A DNA stretch of 64,000 bases from Bradyrhizobium sp. CCBAU 51627 (GCF_028128765.1 NZ_LBJG01000027.1:248001-312000), one strand, 5' to 3'. Positions 8,907 to 17,818 are shown, counted from the stretch's first letter. A program made the numbers and translations. The notes: generated by a model from the letters alone, not told the origin.

Positions 8907-9764
8907 TCAGTCTGCAAGGCCTGCAGGCAAGATCGACGCTGGCTCGCCACCCTCATCCTTTGTCGGCGCTGATGCGTTACCGACCTCCGGCCGCGCGGTT
9001 CGCACCGATATCGGAGGAGAGCCAAACATCCTCGAATAGGCCCGCGAGAATGCGGCAGCGCTTCCAAAACCCACACGACGAGCCACCGACTTCACCTGCC
9101 CGCCTCGAGCCAGTTCCCGTTGCCCGAGCATCAGGCGCCAAGCATTGAGATAGGCGGCGGGCGTTGTGTCGAGGATTCTGGGAAAGACGTCCATGAATCG
9201 GCTGCGCGACATGCCGGTGATTTCGGCGAGTTGCTCGACAGTCCAGGATCTCGCCGGATCATCATGCATCGCCACGATCGCCCGGTGCAGAGCGGGATGC
9301 GAGAGGCCCGCAAGAAGACCCGGCTTCGTCGCACCCGCATCGATCGCCTCTCGCAACACCAATAGCACGATCAGCTCACACAGCCGGTTCAGAGCGACGC
9401 GCTGGCCGCAGCGATTGCCATGTCCCTCGGTAACAAAGATGCCGACCAAGGCCTGCAAGGTCGGGCGGCCGTCGAGGTTGACCTCCACCATTTCAGGCAG
9501 GGCATTCATCAAAGGGTTCGTTGAACCGCCGAAATCGACCACTGCGGCGACGAGCAAGTTGGGCTGACGCCGGTTGTCGCCCCTGGCGTAAAGGACCACC
9601 CGCTCGGCCAAGCCAGCTTGGCCGGTTACGACCAGGTTGGCCGTCGCACCGGCCGCGTCCTGCGAGACCATTGCCACTGACAGGTCAAAGGCCTCGAAGA
9701 AGGCGGCCAGTCGGTCGCGCTTGGGTCTTTCAGGATTTTCAATCATGTATTCTGGATGTTTCAT
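8907..9764 (-). CDS. AraC-family transcriptional regulator with cupin-like sensor domain
   Basis: A 285-aa protein starting MKHPEYMIENPER at the ATG at 9764. The N-terminal half resembles the AraC-binding cupin_6 domain. The C-terminal ~100 residues hold two helix-turn-helix units: WTVEQLAEITGMSRSRFMDVF, then SVARRVGFGSAAAFSRAYSRM with the typical following FGSPP. Such regulators usually activate an adjacent gene; the divergent neighbour 76 bases away encodes a peroxiredoxin-like protein, the most likely target. The open frame extends upstream of 9764, but that part would run over the neighbour's promoter and 5' end. Confidence 0.88.
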   Translation of the reverse strand: MKHPEYMIENPERPKRDRLAAFFEAFDLSVAMVSQDAAGATANLVVTGQAGLAERVVLYARGDNRRQPNLLVAAVVDFGGSTNPLMNALPEMVEVNLDGRPTLQALVGIFVTEGHGNRCGQRVALNRLCELIVLLVLREAIDAGATKPGLLAGLSHPALHRAIVAMHDDPARSWTVEQLAEITGMSRSRFMDVFPRILDTTPAAYLNAWRLMLGQRELARGGQVKSVARRVGFGSAAAFSRAYSRMFGSPPISVRTARPEVGNASAPTKDEGGEPASILPAGLAD

Positions 9765-9839
9765 GTTCGAGAGTATGGCAAAGAGGGAGCGTTCTCGCAA
9801 CGGCCTGAAACCTGGCCAACTTGCCCAATCGGAGTCCTC

Positions 9840-10376
9840 ATGCTCACCCCCCGACAAAAGGCGCCGGATCTGTCGGTCGAAACGCTTGGCTTCGGCCGCT
9901 TCGTCCTCGCCGATGAAACGCCACACCGTTTCACGCTCATCTGCTTCTACCGCGGCCTGCATTGCCCGATCTGCGCCAACTACCTCAAGGAGCTTGAACG
10001 CCATACGCCGGCCTTCGCCGAGCGCGGCGTGACGACAATCGCGGTCAGCTCCGACAATGAGGAGCGCGCACGGTCGATGGCTGAGAAGGTAGGCGCTTCA
10101 GCGCTGCGTTTCGGCTACGGACTGAGCCTTCCCAAAGCGCGCGAATGGGGCCTCTACATTTCCGCATCGCGCGGCAAGACTTCAATTGGCATTGAGGAGC
10201 CTGCGCTGTTCTCCGAGCCCGGCGTCTTCCTGATCCGCCCCGACAAGACCATCTATTATCTATCGGTGCAGTCGATGCCATTCGTGCGGCCGAACTTCGG
10301 CGAGATGGTTCAGGCACTCGACTTCGTCATCAAGAACAACTACCCGGCGCGAGGTGAATTCACCGGCGCGGTTTGA
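9840..10376 (+). CDS. peroxiredoxin-like (AhpC/TSA, thioredoxin-fold) protein
   Basis: A 178-aa thioredoxin-fold protein. The active-site region is CFYRGLHCPICANY, with a likely peroxidatic Cys42 and a second Cys45, a CxxC pair seen in the AhpC/TSA-like family. Later segments (ITTIAVSSDNEERA-like, then GVFLIRPDKTIYY) match the fold. It would reduce peroxides or act as a thiol oxidoreductase in the cytoplasm. The ATG at 9840 is set by GGAG five bases upstream; the longer open frame from 9756 overlaps the divergent AraC gene's start. Its neighbour suggests AraC-type induction. Confidence 0.87.
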   Translation: MLTPRQKAPDLSVETLGFGRFVLADETPHRFTLICFYRGLHCPICANYLKELERHTPAFAERGVTTIAVSSDNEERARSMAEKVGASALRFGYGLSLPKAREWGLYISASRGKTSIGIEEPALFSEPGVFLIRPDKTIYYLSVQSMPFVRPNFGEMVQALDFVIKNNYPARGEFTGAV

Positions 10377-10496
10377 GAATGAGAAGCGAGTCGGGAGCGA
10401 GGCAGTTACCCCTTGCTGCGCGCGCAACGCCAGCGTGCCCCGTCAATCACCCAGTGGGCGTTGTCCCGTGATTTCTTCACGTCAACGCCCAATTGA

Positions 10497-11204
10497 TCAG
10501 GCCCCCAGCACGTCCGCGAGCCGCAGCTCGTCGGCGGCGGGATCCTTCAAGAAAAGCTCGGCCTCGATCTCGTTCAGATGCGACAGCATCTGCGCGCGCG
10601 CGGCCTCCCTGTCGCGCATGCGGATCGCGGAGACGATCTCGGCATGATGATCGGTGCCGCAGGCGGGCGTATCGTGGCGGCGATAGAGCAGGATGATCAG
10701 CGAGGAACGCGCGATCAGCTCCTTGAGGAAACCGAGATAGATGCTGTGGCCACTCATCTCGGCGACGAGCCGGTGAAACTCGCCGGAAAGCCGGACCGAG
10801 GCGCGCGCATCGCCGCGCAACTCGGCCTCGCGCTCTTCCGTGAGGTGTTGCTGCAGGCGTTCGATCCAGGCCGGCGAGACAGCATCGACGGCGTGATCGA
10901 CGATGGTGGGCTCGATGAGCCGCCGCGCCTCGAACACCTCGCGGGCGTCGGCCGGCGTCGGGCGAGCGACGAAGGCGCCGCGGTTCTTCTCGATGTTGAC
11001 GATACCCTCATGCGCGAGCTGTTGCAGCGCGGTGCGGACCAGCGTGCGGCTGGCGCCATAGATCTCGCCGATCTCGTCCTCGCCGAGCTTGGTGCCCGGA
11101 AGCAGGCGATGCTCGAGGATCGCCGCGGTGACGCCCTCCCTGATCCGGCCGACGCGATCGCTCACGTCGGGCGCATCGGATTTCGGGCGGGATTTGGCGG
11201 CCAT
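10497..11204 (-). CDS. GntR-family regulator, FadR/FCD subfamily
   Basis: A 235-aa regulator. The winged helix (GVTAAILEHRLLPGTKLGED ... SRTLVRTALQQLAHEGIV) is at the N-terminus. A helical FCD ligand-binding domain follows, with metal-pocket residues such as FHRLVAEMSGH and TDHHAEIVSAI. The ATG at 11204 (MAAKSRPK) fits the family length; the open frame continues upstream but is not needed. It is divergent from the polyamine-type ABC operon and is the obvious candidate for its ligand-responsive repressor. The ligand is probably the transported compound or its product. Confidence 0.9.
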   Translation of the reverse strand: MAAKSRPKSDAPDVSDRVGRIREGVTAAILEHRLLPGTKLGEDEIGEIYGASRTLVRTALQQLAHEGIVNIEKNRGAFVARPTPADAREVFEARRLIEPTIVDHAVDAVSPAWIERLQQHLTEEREAELRGDARASVRLSGEFHRLVAEMSGHSIYLGFLKELIARSSLIILLYRRHDTPACGTDHHAEIVSAIRMRDREAARAQMLSHLNEIEAELFLKDPAADELRLADVLGA

Positions 11205-11267
11205 CAGTTCGAAGTGTTGGGTTTGAGGGCTCGATCGGCGTTCGGCCCTGGATGGTAATCGACGAGC

Positions 11268-11345
11268 TGTATCCAATCACAGGCGAAACTTTATACAATC
11301 TTCGCCCATTTCGTGTGCACATGCCGGCCCGCCCGTGCGTCGCAC
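11268..11345. promoter_or_regulatory. candidate operator sites in the GntR/ABC-operon divergent region
   Basis: Two inverted repeats lie between the divergent genes. TGTAT at 11268-11272 faces ATACA at 11293-11297 (20-base spacer). A perfect 11-base palindrome, GTGCG-T-CGCAC, lies at 11335-11345, about 73 bases upstream of the sigma-54 element. Either could bind the GntR protein or an enhancer-binding activator. There is no direct proof. Confidence 0.3.
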
Positions 11346-11417
11346 CAAACGCGCCGGATTCAATCTAACGACCTGACTCCGCTGCACAGTTTTCGAATTC
11401 GGCAATCCTGGCGCTGT

Positions 11418-11433
11418 TGGCACGGACCTTGCG
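11418..11433 (+). promoter_or_regulatory. sigma-54 (RpoN) -24/-12 promoter of the polyamine-type ABC operon
   Basis: TGGCACG-GACC-TTGCG matches the RpoN consensus TGGCACG-N4-TTGCW except for the final base. The invariant GG (11419-11420) and GC (11431-11432) have the correct spacing. A start of transcription about 12 bases downstream would give a leader of roughly 26 bases before the ATG at 11470. Confidence 0.75.
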
Positions 11434-11469
11434 GAGAGAGGCGCAGCATCGCCCTCTCGCGGACACACC

Positions 11470-12456
11470 ATGGCCACTCCCGCCGCTCTCGAACTGGTCG
11501 CCGTCACCAAGCGCTATGACACGACACTGGCGGTCGACAACGTCAATCTGAAGATTCCCGCCGGCACCTATTGCTGCCTGCTCGGCCCCTCCGGCTGCGG
11601 CAAAACCTCGACCTTGCGCATGATCGCCGGCCACGAGGCGGTCAGCGAGGGCGACATCATCCTCGGCGCGCAGAACGTCACCGATCTCGAGCCCGCCAAG
11701 CGCGGCACGGCGATGATGTTCCAGTCCTACGCGCTGTTTCCGCACCTCTCGGTGCTCGACAATGTTGCGTTTGCCCTGAAAATGCGCGGCGTCGACAAGC
11801 CGACGCGGAACAAGCGCGCCGGCGAGCTGCTGGAGCTGGTCGCAATGACCCCCTACGCCGCACGGCTTCCGGCACAACTCTCCGGCGGCCAGCAGCAGCG
11901 TGTCGCGCTCGCCCGCGCGCTGATTACCGAGCCGCAAATCCTCCTGCTCGACGAGCCGCTGTCGGCGCTCGATCCGTTCCTACGGGTCAAGATGCGGGGC
12001 GAATTGAAGCGACTGCAGCGCGAGCTCGGCATCAGCTTCATCCAGGTCACCCACGGCCAGGAAGAGGCGATGGCGCTCGCCGACCACATCGTGGTGATGA
12101 ACCACGGCAGGATCGAACAGCAGGGCTCGGCCCGCGACATCTTCCATCACCCCCGCACCGAATTCGTGGCGCGCTTCATCGGCGGCCACAACGTGCTCAG
12201 CGACGCCGGCAACCTCATCGCCGTGCGCGCCGATCAGCTCGGCATCGTGCCGTTCACTGACGGCGCGTTCGGCGCGCCGGCGCTGCTGACCCAGACCGAG
12301 TACCAGGGCTCCTACATCGCCGTCTCGCTCACGCTCGAGGACGGCACCGCCCTGTTCTCCCACGTTCCCGAAGCCACCTTCGACGTCCACCCGTTCCGTC
12401 CGGGCGATCGCGTGCTGGCGACCTGGGATCCCGCCAAGGCGCAACGCCTGCAATAG
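11470..12456 (+). CDS. ABC transporter ATPase, spermidine/putrescine (PotA) type
   Basis: A 328-aa nucleotide-binding subunit. Walker A GPSGCGKT is at residues 39-46, the Q-loop region is MMFQSYALFPHLSV, the signature is LSGGQQQR and Walker B is LLLDEPLSALD, followed by a TOBE-like C-terminal domain from ~residue 230. The MOI/PotA class energises import of polyamines, iron or similar small solutes. It is the first gene of an operon with a binding protein, two permeases and a racemase. The substrate is not proven; the linked racemase suggests an amino-acid-like compound. Confidence 0.93.
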   Translation: MATPAALELVAVTKRYDTTLAVDNVNLKIPAGTYCCLLGPSGCGKTSTLRMIAGHEAVSEGDIILGAQNVTDLEPAKRGTAMMFQSYALFPHLSVLDNVAFALKMRGVDKPTRNKRAGELLELVAMTPYAARLPAQLSGGQQQRVALARALITEPQILLLDEPLSALDPFLRVKMRGELKRLQRELGISFIQVTHGQEEAMALADHIVVMNHGRIEQQGSARDIFHHPRTEFVARFIGGHNVLSDAGNLIAVRADQLGIVPFTDGAFGAPALLTQTEYQGSYIAVSLTLEDGTALFSHVPEATFDVHPFRPGDRVLATWDPAKAQRLQ

Positions 12457-12499
12457 CGCCGTCATCACAGAAAATGCGCAACACAGAGGAGTGACTGGA

Positions 12500-13789
12500 A
12501 TGACCGAGACCACCAAAAAGACCGGCGTCAGCCGCCGCACGCTACTCAAGGGCACCGCGGGTCTCGCGGGCCTCGCCGCCGGCTCCGGCGCCATTACCGG
12601 TTTCCCCTACGTGATGTCGGCCGAGCCGAAGGTGCTGCGCTATCTCGGCACCGCCGTGAACGAGGGCGACGACATCTCCAAGCAGTGCCTGAAGGACACC
12701 GGTATCAAGATCGAATACATCACCGCGACCACCGACGACGTCACCAAGCGCGTGATGACCCAGCCGAACTCGTTCGACGTGCTGGACACCGAATATTTCT
12801 CGCTGAAGAAGCTGGTGCCGTCGGGCAACATCCTTGCCCTCGACGCCAAGAAGATCAAGGAATTCGACAACATCACCCCCGTCTTCACCAAGGGCGAGAC
12901 GCCCGGCGGCAAGAAGATCGGCGGCCAGGGCACCGCGCCCTGGAAGGTGCTCTATCTCGAAGGCAAGGACTCCAAGACCTTCTCCAAGACGCCGACCGAG
13001 TTCGTCACTCTCATTCCGACGGTCTACAACGCCGACACGCTCGGCATCCGTCCTGATCTTATCAAGCGCCCGATCAATTCGTGGTCCGAGTTGCTCAATC
13101 CCGAGTTCAAGGGCAAGGCCTCGATCCTCAACATCCCCTCGATCGGCATCATGGATGCCGCGATGGTCGTGGAAGCCACCGGCAAGCACAAATATGCCGA
13201 CAAGGGCAACATGACCAAGGACGAGATCGATCTCACCATGAAGGTGATGACCGAGGCGAAGAAGGCCGGACAGTTCCGCGCGTTCTGGAAGGACTTCAAC
13301 GAGAGCGTCAACCTGATGGCCTCGGGCGAAACGGTGATCCAGTCGATGTGGTCGCCCGCGGTGACGAAGGTGCGCTCGATGGGGATCGCCTGCACCTTCC
13401 AGCCGCTGAAGGAAGGCTATCGCTCCTGGGCCTCCGGCTTCTGCGTCTCCAAGGGCGTCTCGGGCGCCAAGCTCGATTGGGCCTACGAGTTCGTCAACTG
13501 GTTCCTGTCAGGCTATGCCGGCGCCTACCTCAACCGCCAGGGCTATTACTCGGCCGTGCTGTCCACCGCGAAAGCCCACATGGAGCCCTACGAGTGGGCC
13601 TACTGGATGGAAGGCAAGCCGGCCGAGAAGGACATCAAGGCGCCCAATGGCTCGCTGCTGGAGAAAGCCGGCGCCGTGCGTGACGGCGGCTCCTACGAGG
13701 ACCGCATGGGTGCGGTCGCGTGCTGGAACGCCGTAATGGACGAGAACGACTACATGGTCCGCAAGTGGAACGAGTTCATCGCCGCGTGA
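12500..13789 (+). CDS. ABC transporter substrate-binding protein, Tat-exported, PotD-like
   Basis: A 429-aa periplasmic binding protein. The N-terminus has a twin-arginine signal (VSRRTLLKG with Arg12-Arg13) followed by a glycine/alanine-rich hydrophobic stretch. The body has the two-lobe pattern of the PotD/extracellular family 1 group (RYLGTAVNEGD ... KVLYLEGKDS ... WSELLNPEFKGKASI ... YEFVNWFLSGYAG). GAGGAG at 12486-12491 sets the ATG at 12500. Use of Tat rather than Sec suggests folding before export. It overlaps the next gene by one base (TGATG). Confidence 0.92.
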   Translation: MTETTKKTGVSRRTLLKGTAGLAGLAAGSGAITGFPYVMSAEPKVLRYLGTAVNEGDDISKQCLKDTGIKIEYITATTDDVTKRVMTQPNSFDVLDTEYFSLKKLVPSGNILALDAKKIKEFDNITPVFTKGETPGGKKIGGQGTAPWKVLYLEGKDSKTFSKTPTEFVTLIPTVYNADTLGIRPDLIKRPINSWSELLNPEFKGKASILNIPSIGIMDAAMVVEATGKHKYADKGNMTKDEIDLTMKVMTEAKKAGQFRAFWKDFNESVNLMASGETVIQSMWSPAVTKVRSMGIACTFQPLKEGYRSWASGFCVSKGVSGAKLDWAYEFVNWFLSGYAGAYLNRQGYYSAVLSTAKAHMEPYEWAYWMEGKPAEKDIKAPNGSLLEKAGAVRDGGSYEDRMGAVACWNAVMDENDYMVRKWNEFIAA

Positions 13790-14748
13790 TGGATACGTCG
13801 CAAGACATCCTGCAACAGGCATCCCCGGACCTCGTCCGGGGATCGGACACGGCGCGCCCTGCGAAAGCGGCGCGCCTGTCGCCCTCCTTCGTCTCCTGGC
13901 TGCAAGCCGGGCCGATGATGCTGGTGTTTCTCGCCTTCTTTCTCATCCCGCTCGTCTTCGTCGTCATCGTCTCGTTCTGGGACTACAACGAATATCAATT
14001 GCTGCCGGCCTTCTCGGGCCGCGGCTATACCGACACGTTCGAAGGCTGCATCGCGCAGCTTCCCGATCTCTGCACCATCGCAAAGACCTATCTGAAGACG
14101 CTCAAGCTTTGCTTCCTGGTCTGGGCCATCACGCTCTTCATTGGCTTCTGGGTCGCCTATTTCCTCGCCTTCCACGTCAAGTCCAAGACCTGGCAGATGG
14201 GACTGTCGCTGCTCTGCACGATTCCGTTCTGGACCTCCAACGTCATCCGCATGATCGCCTGGATCCCGCTGCTGGGGCGCAATGGCCTGGTGAACTCCGG
14301 CCTGATGAAGACAGGCCTGATCAATCAGCCCGTGGAATGGCTGCTGTTCTCCGAATTCTCGGTGGTGCTGGCGCTGGTTCACCTCTTCACCTTCTTTATG
14401 GTCGTACCGATCTTCAATTCGATGATCCGGATCGACAAATCGCTGATCGAGGCGGCCTATGATGCCGGCGCCACCGGCTTCCAGACGCTGGTCAACGTCG
14501 TCGTTCCGCTGGCCAAGCCCGGCATCGTGATCGGCTCGATCTTCGTCATCACCATCGTGATGGGCGACTTCATCACCATCGGCGTGATGGGCGGCCAGCA
14601 GATCGCGGCCGCCGGCAAAATCATCGAGACGCGGGTGAACGCGCTGCAATTCCCCGCCGCGGCCGCCAATGCGGTGATCCTGCTCGTGATTACGTTCCTG
14701 ATCATCACCATGATGTCGCGCATCGTCGACATCAAGAAGGAGCTGTAG
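13789..14748 (+). CDS. ABC transporter permease, PotB type
   Basis: A 319-aa membrane protein with about six spanning segments, the first at residues ~40-65 (MMLVFLAFFLIPLVFVVIVSF). The EAA-loop region is IEAAYDAGATGFQTLVNVVVPLAKPG, which docks to the ATPase. Its ATG overlaps the stop of the binding-protein gene. The extra N-terminal ~35 residues (SPDLVRGSDTARP) are encoded partly by a perfect hairpin and look like a repeat captured into the reading frame. Confidence 0.92.
   Translation: MDTSQDILQQASPDLVRGSDTARPAKAARLSPSFVSWLQAGPMMLVFLAFFLIPLVFVVIVSFWDYNEYQLLPAFSGRGYTDTFEGCIAQLPDLCTIAKTYLKTLKLCFLVWAITLFIGFWVAYFLAFHVKSKTWQMGLSLLCTIPFWTSNVIRMIAWIPLLGRNGLVNSGLMKTGLINQPVEWLLFSEFSVVLALVHLFTFFMVVPIFNSMIRIDKSLIEAAYDAGATGFQTLVNVVVPLAKPGIVIGSIFVITIVMGDFITIGVMGGQQIAAAGKIIETRVNALQFPAAAANAVILLVITFLIITMMSRIVDIKKEL
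13821..13843 (+). repeat. perfect hairpin inside the 5' end of the PotB-type gene
   Basis: ATCCCCGGAC (13821-13830), loop CTC, and GTCCGGGGAT (13834-13843) form a 10-bp perfect stem with a 3-base loop, 32 bases into the permease gene. It resembles the core of the intergenic palindromes elsewhere in the window and is read in frame as residues ~11-19. It could reduce permease translation or stabilise the upstream binding-protein mRNA. Confidence 0.8.
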
Positions 14749-14751
14749 GCG

Positions 14752-15630
14752 ATGAAGGAAGGACGTCCGCGCAGCTTCTATGTGCTCGCGATCTTCTTCG
14801 CGGCCTATGTGCTGTTCCTCTATGGCCCGATGATCGCGATCTACGTGCTGTCATTCCAGGGGCCGCAGGGTGGCCTCACCTTCCCGATGAACGGCGTGTC
14901 GACCTACTGGCTGGCAAAACTATTCCAGGGCACCGGCATCATCGATCTCGGCGCGTCCTTCCGTCGCTCGCTGCTGCTCGGCATCATCGTCATGGTCGTC
15001 ACCGTGGTGCTGTCGGTCGCGGCCGGCATGGCCTTTCGCAGGAAGTTCAGGGCGCAGAGCATCCTGTTCTACTCGGCAATCGCAAGCCTCATCGTTCCCT
15101 CGATCATCACCTCGCTCGGAATCTCGCTTGAATTTCGTATCATCGACGACCTGATCAAGGCGCATTGGAACGAGAATTTCGAAACCTCGATGGGTCTGCT
15201 GACCTCGGGGCTCGGCGCACATCTGACCTGGACGCTGCCCTTCGGCCTGCTCATCATGTTCGCGATCTTCAACCGCTTCGATCCCCGGCTCGAAGAAGCC
15301 GCGCGCGATCTCGGTGCGACGCCATGGCAGACCTTCCGTCATGTCGTGCTGCCGATCATCCTGCCCTCGGTGATCGGCATCGGCCTGTTCGGCTTCACGC
15401 TGTCCTGGGACGAGCTCGCGCGCTCCAGCCAGGCAATCGGCGCGGTAAACACATTGCCGCTCGATCTCCAGGGCCTCACCACGACAGTGACGAACCCTGA
15501 CATCTATGCGCTCGGCACCATCATCTCCGCGGTGTCCTTTGCGGTGATCGCGCTTGCGCTCGGCACCATCCACATGCTCAACAAGCGGCAGGCGGCCAGG
15601 GGCTCGGACGCCGGCAAGGGACTTGTCTGA
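14752..15630 (+). CDS. ABC transporter permease, PotC type
   Basis: A 292-aa inner-membrane permease with six hydrophobic segments (first YVLAIFFAAYVLFLYGPMIA). The conserved EAA loop is LEEAARDLGATPWQTFRHVVLPIILP. It pairs with the preceding permease to form the channel. The ATG follows the upstream stop by three bases, so it is the same operon. The next gene starts five bases after its stop. Confidence 0.93.
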   Translation: MKEGRPRSFYVLAIFFAAYVLFLYGPMIAIYVLSFQGPQGGLTFPMNGVSTYWLAKLFQGTGIIDLGASFRRSLLLGIIVMVVTVVLSVAAGMAFRRKFRAQSILFYSAIASLIVPSIITSLGISLEFRIIDDLIKAHWNENFETSMGLLTSGLGAHLTWTLPFGLLIMFAIFNRFDPRLEEAARDLGATPWQTFRHVVLPIILPSVIGIGLFGFTLSWDELARSSQAIGAVNTLPLDLQGLTTTVTNPDIYALGTIISAVSFAVIALALGTIHMLNKRQAARGSDAGKGLV

Positions 15631-15635
15631 CCAAG

Positions 15636-16367
15636 ATGCGGCTGCACATCGTCAATCCCAACACGACCGCGTCGATGACGGCGAAGATCGCAGCGGCGGC
15701 GCGCGCGGTCGCGCAGGCCGGCACCGTGATCGATGCGCGCCAGCCCACGATGGGACCAGTCTCGATCGAGGGATTTTACGACGAGGCCTTCGCCGTTCCC
15801 GGCATGCTCGGCTGCATCCGTGAGGCCGAGCGCGATGGCGTGGAGGCGCACATCATCGCCTGCTTTGACGACACCGGCCTCGATGCCGCACGCGCTGCGG
15901 CGAAGGCGCCGGTGATCGGCATCGGCGAAGCGGGCTTCCACATGGCGAGCCTCATCGCGGCGCGCTTTGCCGTGGTGACGACGCTCGGCGCTTCCATCGT
16001 GCCGATCGAGTATAACCTGAGAAAGTATGGCCTCGCCGATCGTTGCGCCCGCGTTCGCGCCGCCGAGGTCCCCGTGCTCGCGCTCGAGGAGCGCAACGCA
16101 GCGGCCCTTGGAAAGATCTCTACGGAAATCACGGCCGCGATCCGCGACGACCGCGCGGAGGCCATCGTGCTCGGCTGCGCCGGCATGGCCGATCTGGCTG
16201 CCGAGCTCGCGCACGAGCATGGCCTGCCCGTCGTCGACGGCGTCGCGGCTGCGGTGACGCTGGCTGAGGGGCTGGTGCGGCTGGGCTTGACGACATCCCG
16301 GCTCGGCCCCTACGCGGCGCCGCGGACGAAGACCTATTCCGGGCCGTTGGCGGGGTTTGCGCCGTAG
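15636..16367 (+). CDS. Asp/Glu/hydantoin racemase family protein
   Basis: A 243-aa enzyme of the aspartate/glutamate/hydantoin racemase superfamily. It starts MRLHIVNPNTTASMTAKIA, the typical phosphate/carboxylate loop. The two catalytic cysteines are in ACFDDTGLDAAR and LGCAGMADL. These enzymes invert the alpha-carbon of amino acids, hydantoins or allantoin-like ureides without cofactor. Its place as last gene of the ABC operon suggests that the imported compound is racemised, for example a D-amino acid, hydantoin or ureide. Confidence 0.88.
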   Translation: MRLHIVNPNTTASMTAKIAAAARAVAQAGTVIDARQPTMGPVSIEGFYDEAFAVPGMLGCIREAERDGVEAHIIACFDDTGLDAARAAAKAPVIGIGEAGFHMASLIAARFAVVTTLGASIVPIEYNLRKYGLADRCARVRAAEVPVLALEERNAAALGKISTEITAAIRDDRAEAIVLGCAGMADLAAELAHEHGLPVVDGVAAAVTLAEGLVRLGLTTSRLGPYAAPRTKTYSGPLAGFAP

Positions 16368-16376
16368 ACCTGCGAT

Positions 16377-16391
16377 CCCCGCATAGCGGGG
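16377..16391 (+). terminator. weak hairpin after the racemase gene
   Basis: CCCCGC (16377-16382), loop ATA, GCGGGG (16386-16391) forms a 6-bp GC-rich stem ten bases after the stop. No T-run follows, so termination would be inefficient or Rho-aided. Confidence 0.35.
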
Positions 16392-16637
16392 TGTCGAGCC
16401 TTCCCTGACGCTCTCCCGCTCAAGCCGAATGAGGCCTGCGCGGGTTTTTCGTGGCGCACGCCCTCGAGCGCGGGCGCTTTCGCCTTGGGCCAGCTCGCTT
16501 TTTTCCCCGGTGGTCACCTTTTCGTCCCATTTGTTGCTGAACTGTAACGCTTTCGGGACGTCTCGGCCGCCTTGTTCTTCATTCTTGTGCTGCCGCTCTT
16601 CGCCACTCACCAAGTTTCAATTTGGGTTTTGTCAGCG

Positions 16638-17132
16638 ATGATCGATCTCGCAGAGGACACACCGTCCAATCCCCTCCTCCGTCTCGGTGCCCAGCCGATC
16701 GCGCTGGCGGCTGCGGCGCTGCTCCTGCTGATAGCCGGCGTCACCTCGATCGCGATCTGGCGTGCCTATACCGGCGCTACGCCGGAGACCGATCGGGTGA
16801 TCGCCTCGCGGCAGCTTCAGGCGCGCGCGGCGCTGGCCTCCGAGCAGCTCGTCGAGAAGACCAAGGGCTTGGAAGTGACCCAGCAGGAATCGATCGATCA
16901 GCTTCAGGTCGTACAGGACCAGCTTTCGACCATGAAACGGCTGCTCGCCTCGCAGCAGGCCGACACCAAGCGCCTGTCGGAGCAAGTCGCCAATCTGAAC
17001 GAATCCATCGACGGATTGCGGCAATCCTTTGCCAGCGTCCGCGCCACCGAGGCTGAGACACCCTCGGTTACTTCGAAGAGACCGGCGCGTCACCGCGTTC
17101 ATGCCAGCGCCCGCAAACGCTCTCGCGGCTGA
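16638..17132 (+). CDS. unknown single-span membrane protein with coiled coil
   Basis: A 164-aa protein with one hydrophobic segment (residues ~20-43, IALAAAALLLLIAGVTSIAIW). A heptad-like, Gln/Leu-rich region follows (EQLVEKTKGLEVTQQESIDQ ... VANLNESIDGLRQSF), then a basic tail (KRPARHRVHASARKRSRG). It probably anchors in the inner membrane with a periplasmic coiled coil. I recognise no named family. The ATG at 16638 starts just before the membrane segment; the frame is open further up to a TTG at 16572. Confidence 0.7.
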   Translation: MIDLAEDTPSNPLLRLGAQPIALAAAALLLLIAGVTSIAIWRAYTGATPETDRVIASRQLQARAALASEQLVEKTKGLEVTQQESIDQLQVVQDQLSTMKRLLASQQADTKRLSEQVANLNESIDGLRQSFASVRATEAETPSVTSKRPARHRVHASARKRSRG

Positions 17133-17348
17133 TTGGATCCAGGGCCGCCGGCCTTTATTTTCGTCACTTGTGAAATGGATCACATTCGTCCGTGTGATTC
17201 CGCGCGATGCTCGCCCATACCGGATGGCGTGAGCCGATTTCAATATCCGGGGCTGGCAAGGTCGTTGACGGTATACTGCGTCAACGGCCTTGTTTCTTTA
17301 TGGCGGTATTTAAATGCCTCAGCGGGGGACCCCGCCAATCCTGAATCC

Positions 17349-17717
17349 TTATTCGCAGACCTGAGCGCGACGGACGCGCCAGCCCCATTGCGTCATCACC
17401 CGCCGCGGCACGGGATAGCACTGCGCGCCATAGTCCTCGTGGCCGACGCCGTAGTAATCGTAAAAATAGGGATCGCCGTAGTACGTGTAGCCGTAGCCAT
17501 AGGCGCCATAATAGCCAGCGCCTGCGATGCCGGCACCGATGGCGACACCCGGCCAGAAGCCGCCGCCATGCCAGCGGTGGCCCCAGCCGCCATGACTCCA
17601 GGCACGGCCATGCAATCCGCCGCCATGCCCGAACCCGCTTCCCGCCTGCGCCGCCCCGGGCGCTGCGAGACCGACCGCTGCAACGGTTAGTGCGGCCATC
17701 ATCATCTTGCGCAACAT
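17349..17717 (-). CDS. small secreted Gly/His/Tyr-rich protein
   Basis: A 122-aa protein with a signal peptide (MLRKMMMAALTVAAVGLAAPG, cleavage after AQA). The mature part has a Gly/His stretch (GFGHGGGLHGRAWSHGGWGHR), a hydrophobic glycine-zipper-like patch, a Tyr-rich repeat (YYGAYGYGYTYYGDPYFYDYY) and two cysteines near the end. Similar low-complexity exported proteins are common in Rhizobiales; their role is unknown. GGAGGG seven bases upstream supports the start. Confidence 0.75.
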   Translation of the reverse strand: MLRKMMMAALTVAAVGLAAPGAAQAGSGFGHGGGLHGRAWSHGGWGHRWHGGGFWPGVAIGAGIAGAGYYGAYGYGYTYYGDPYFYDYYGVGHEDYGAQCYPVPRRVMTQWGWRVRRAQVCE

Positions 17718-17818
17718 CAACTCACCCTCCGCGTGGAAACGCTCCACGCTGCAACAGGGCCAAGCTAACGTCGCTCGAGCATTGACGATAGGCAGGGTGG
17801 CTCACTTCGGCGCGAGCG

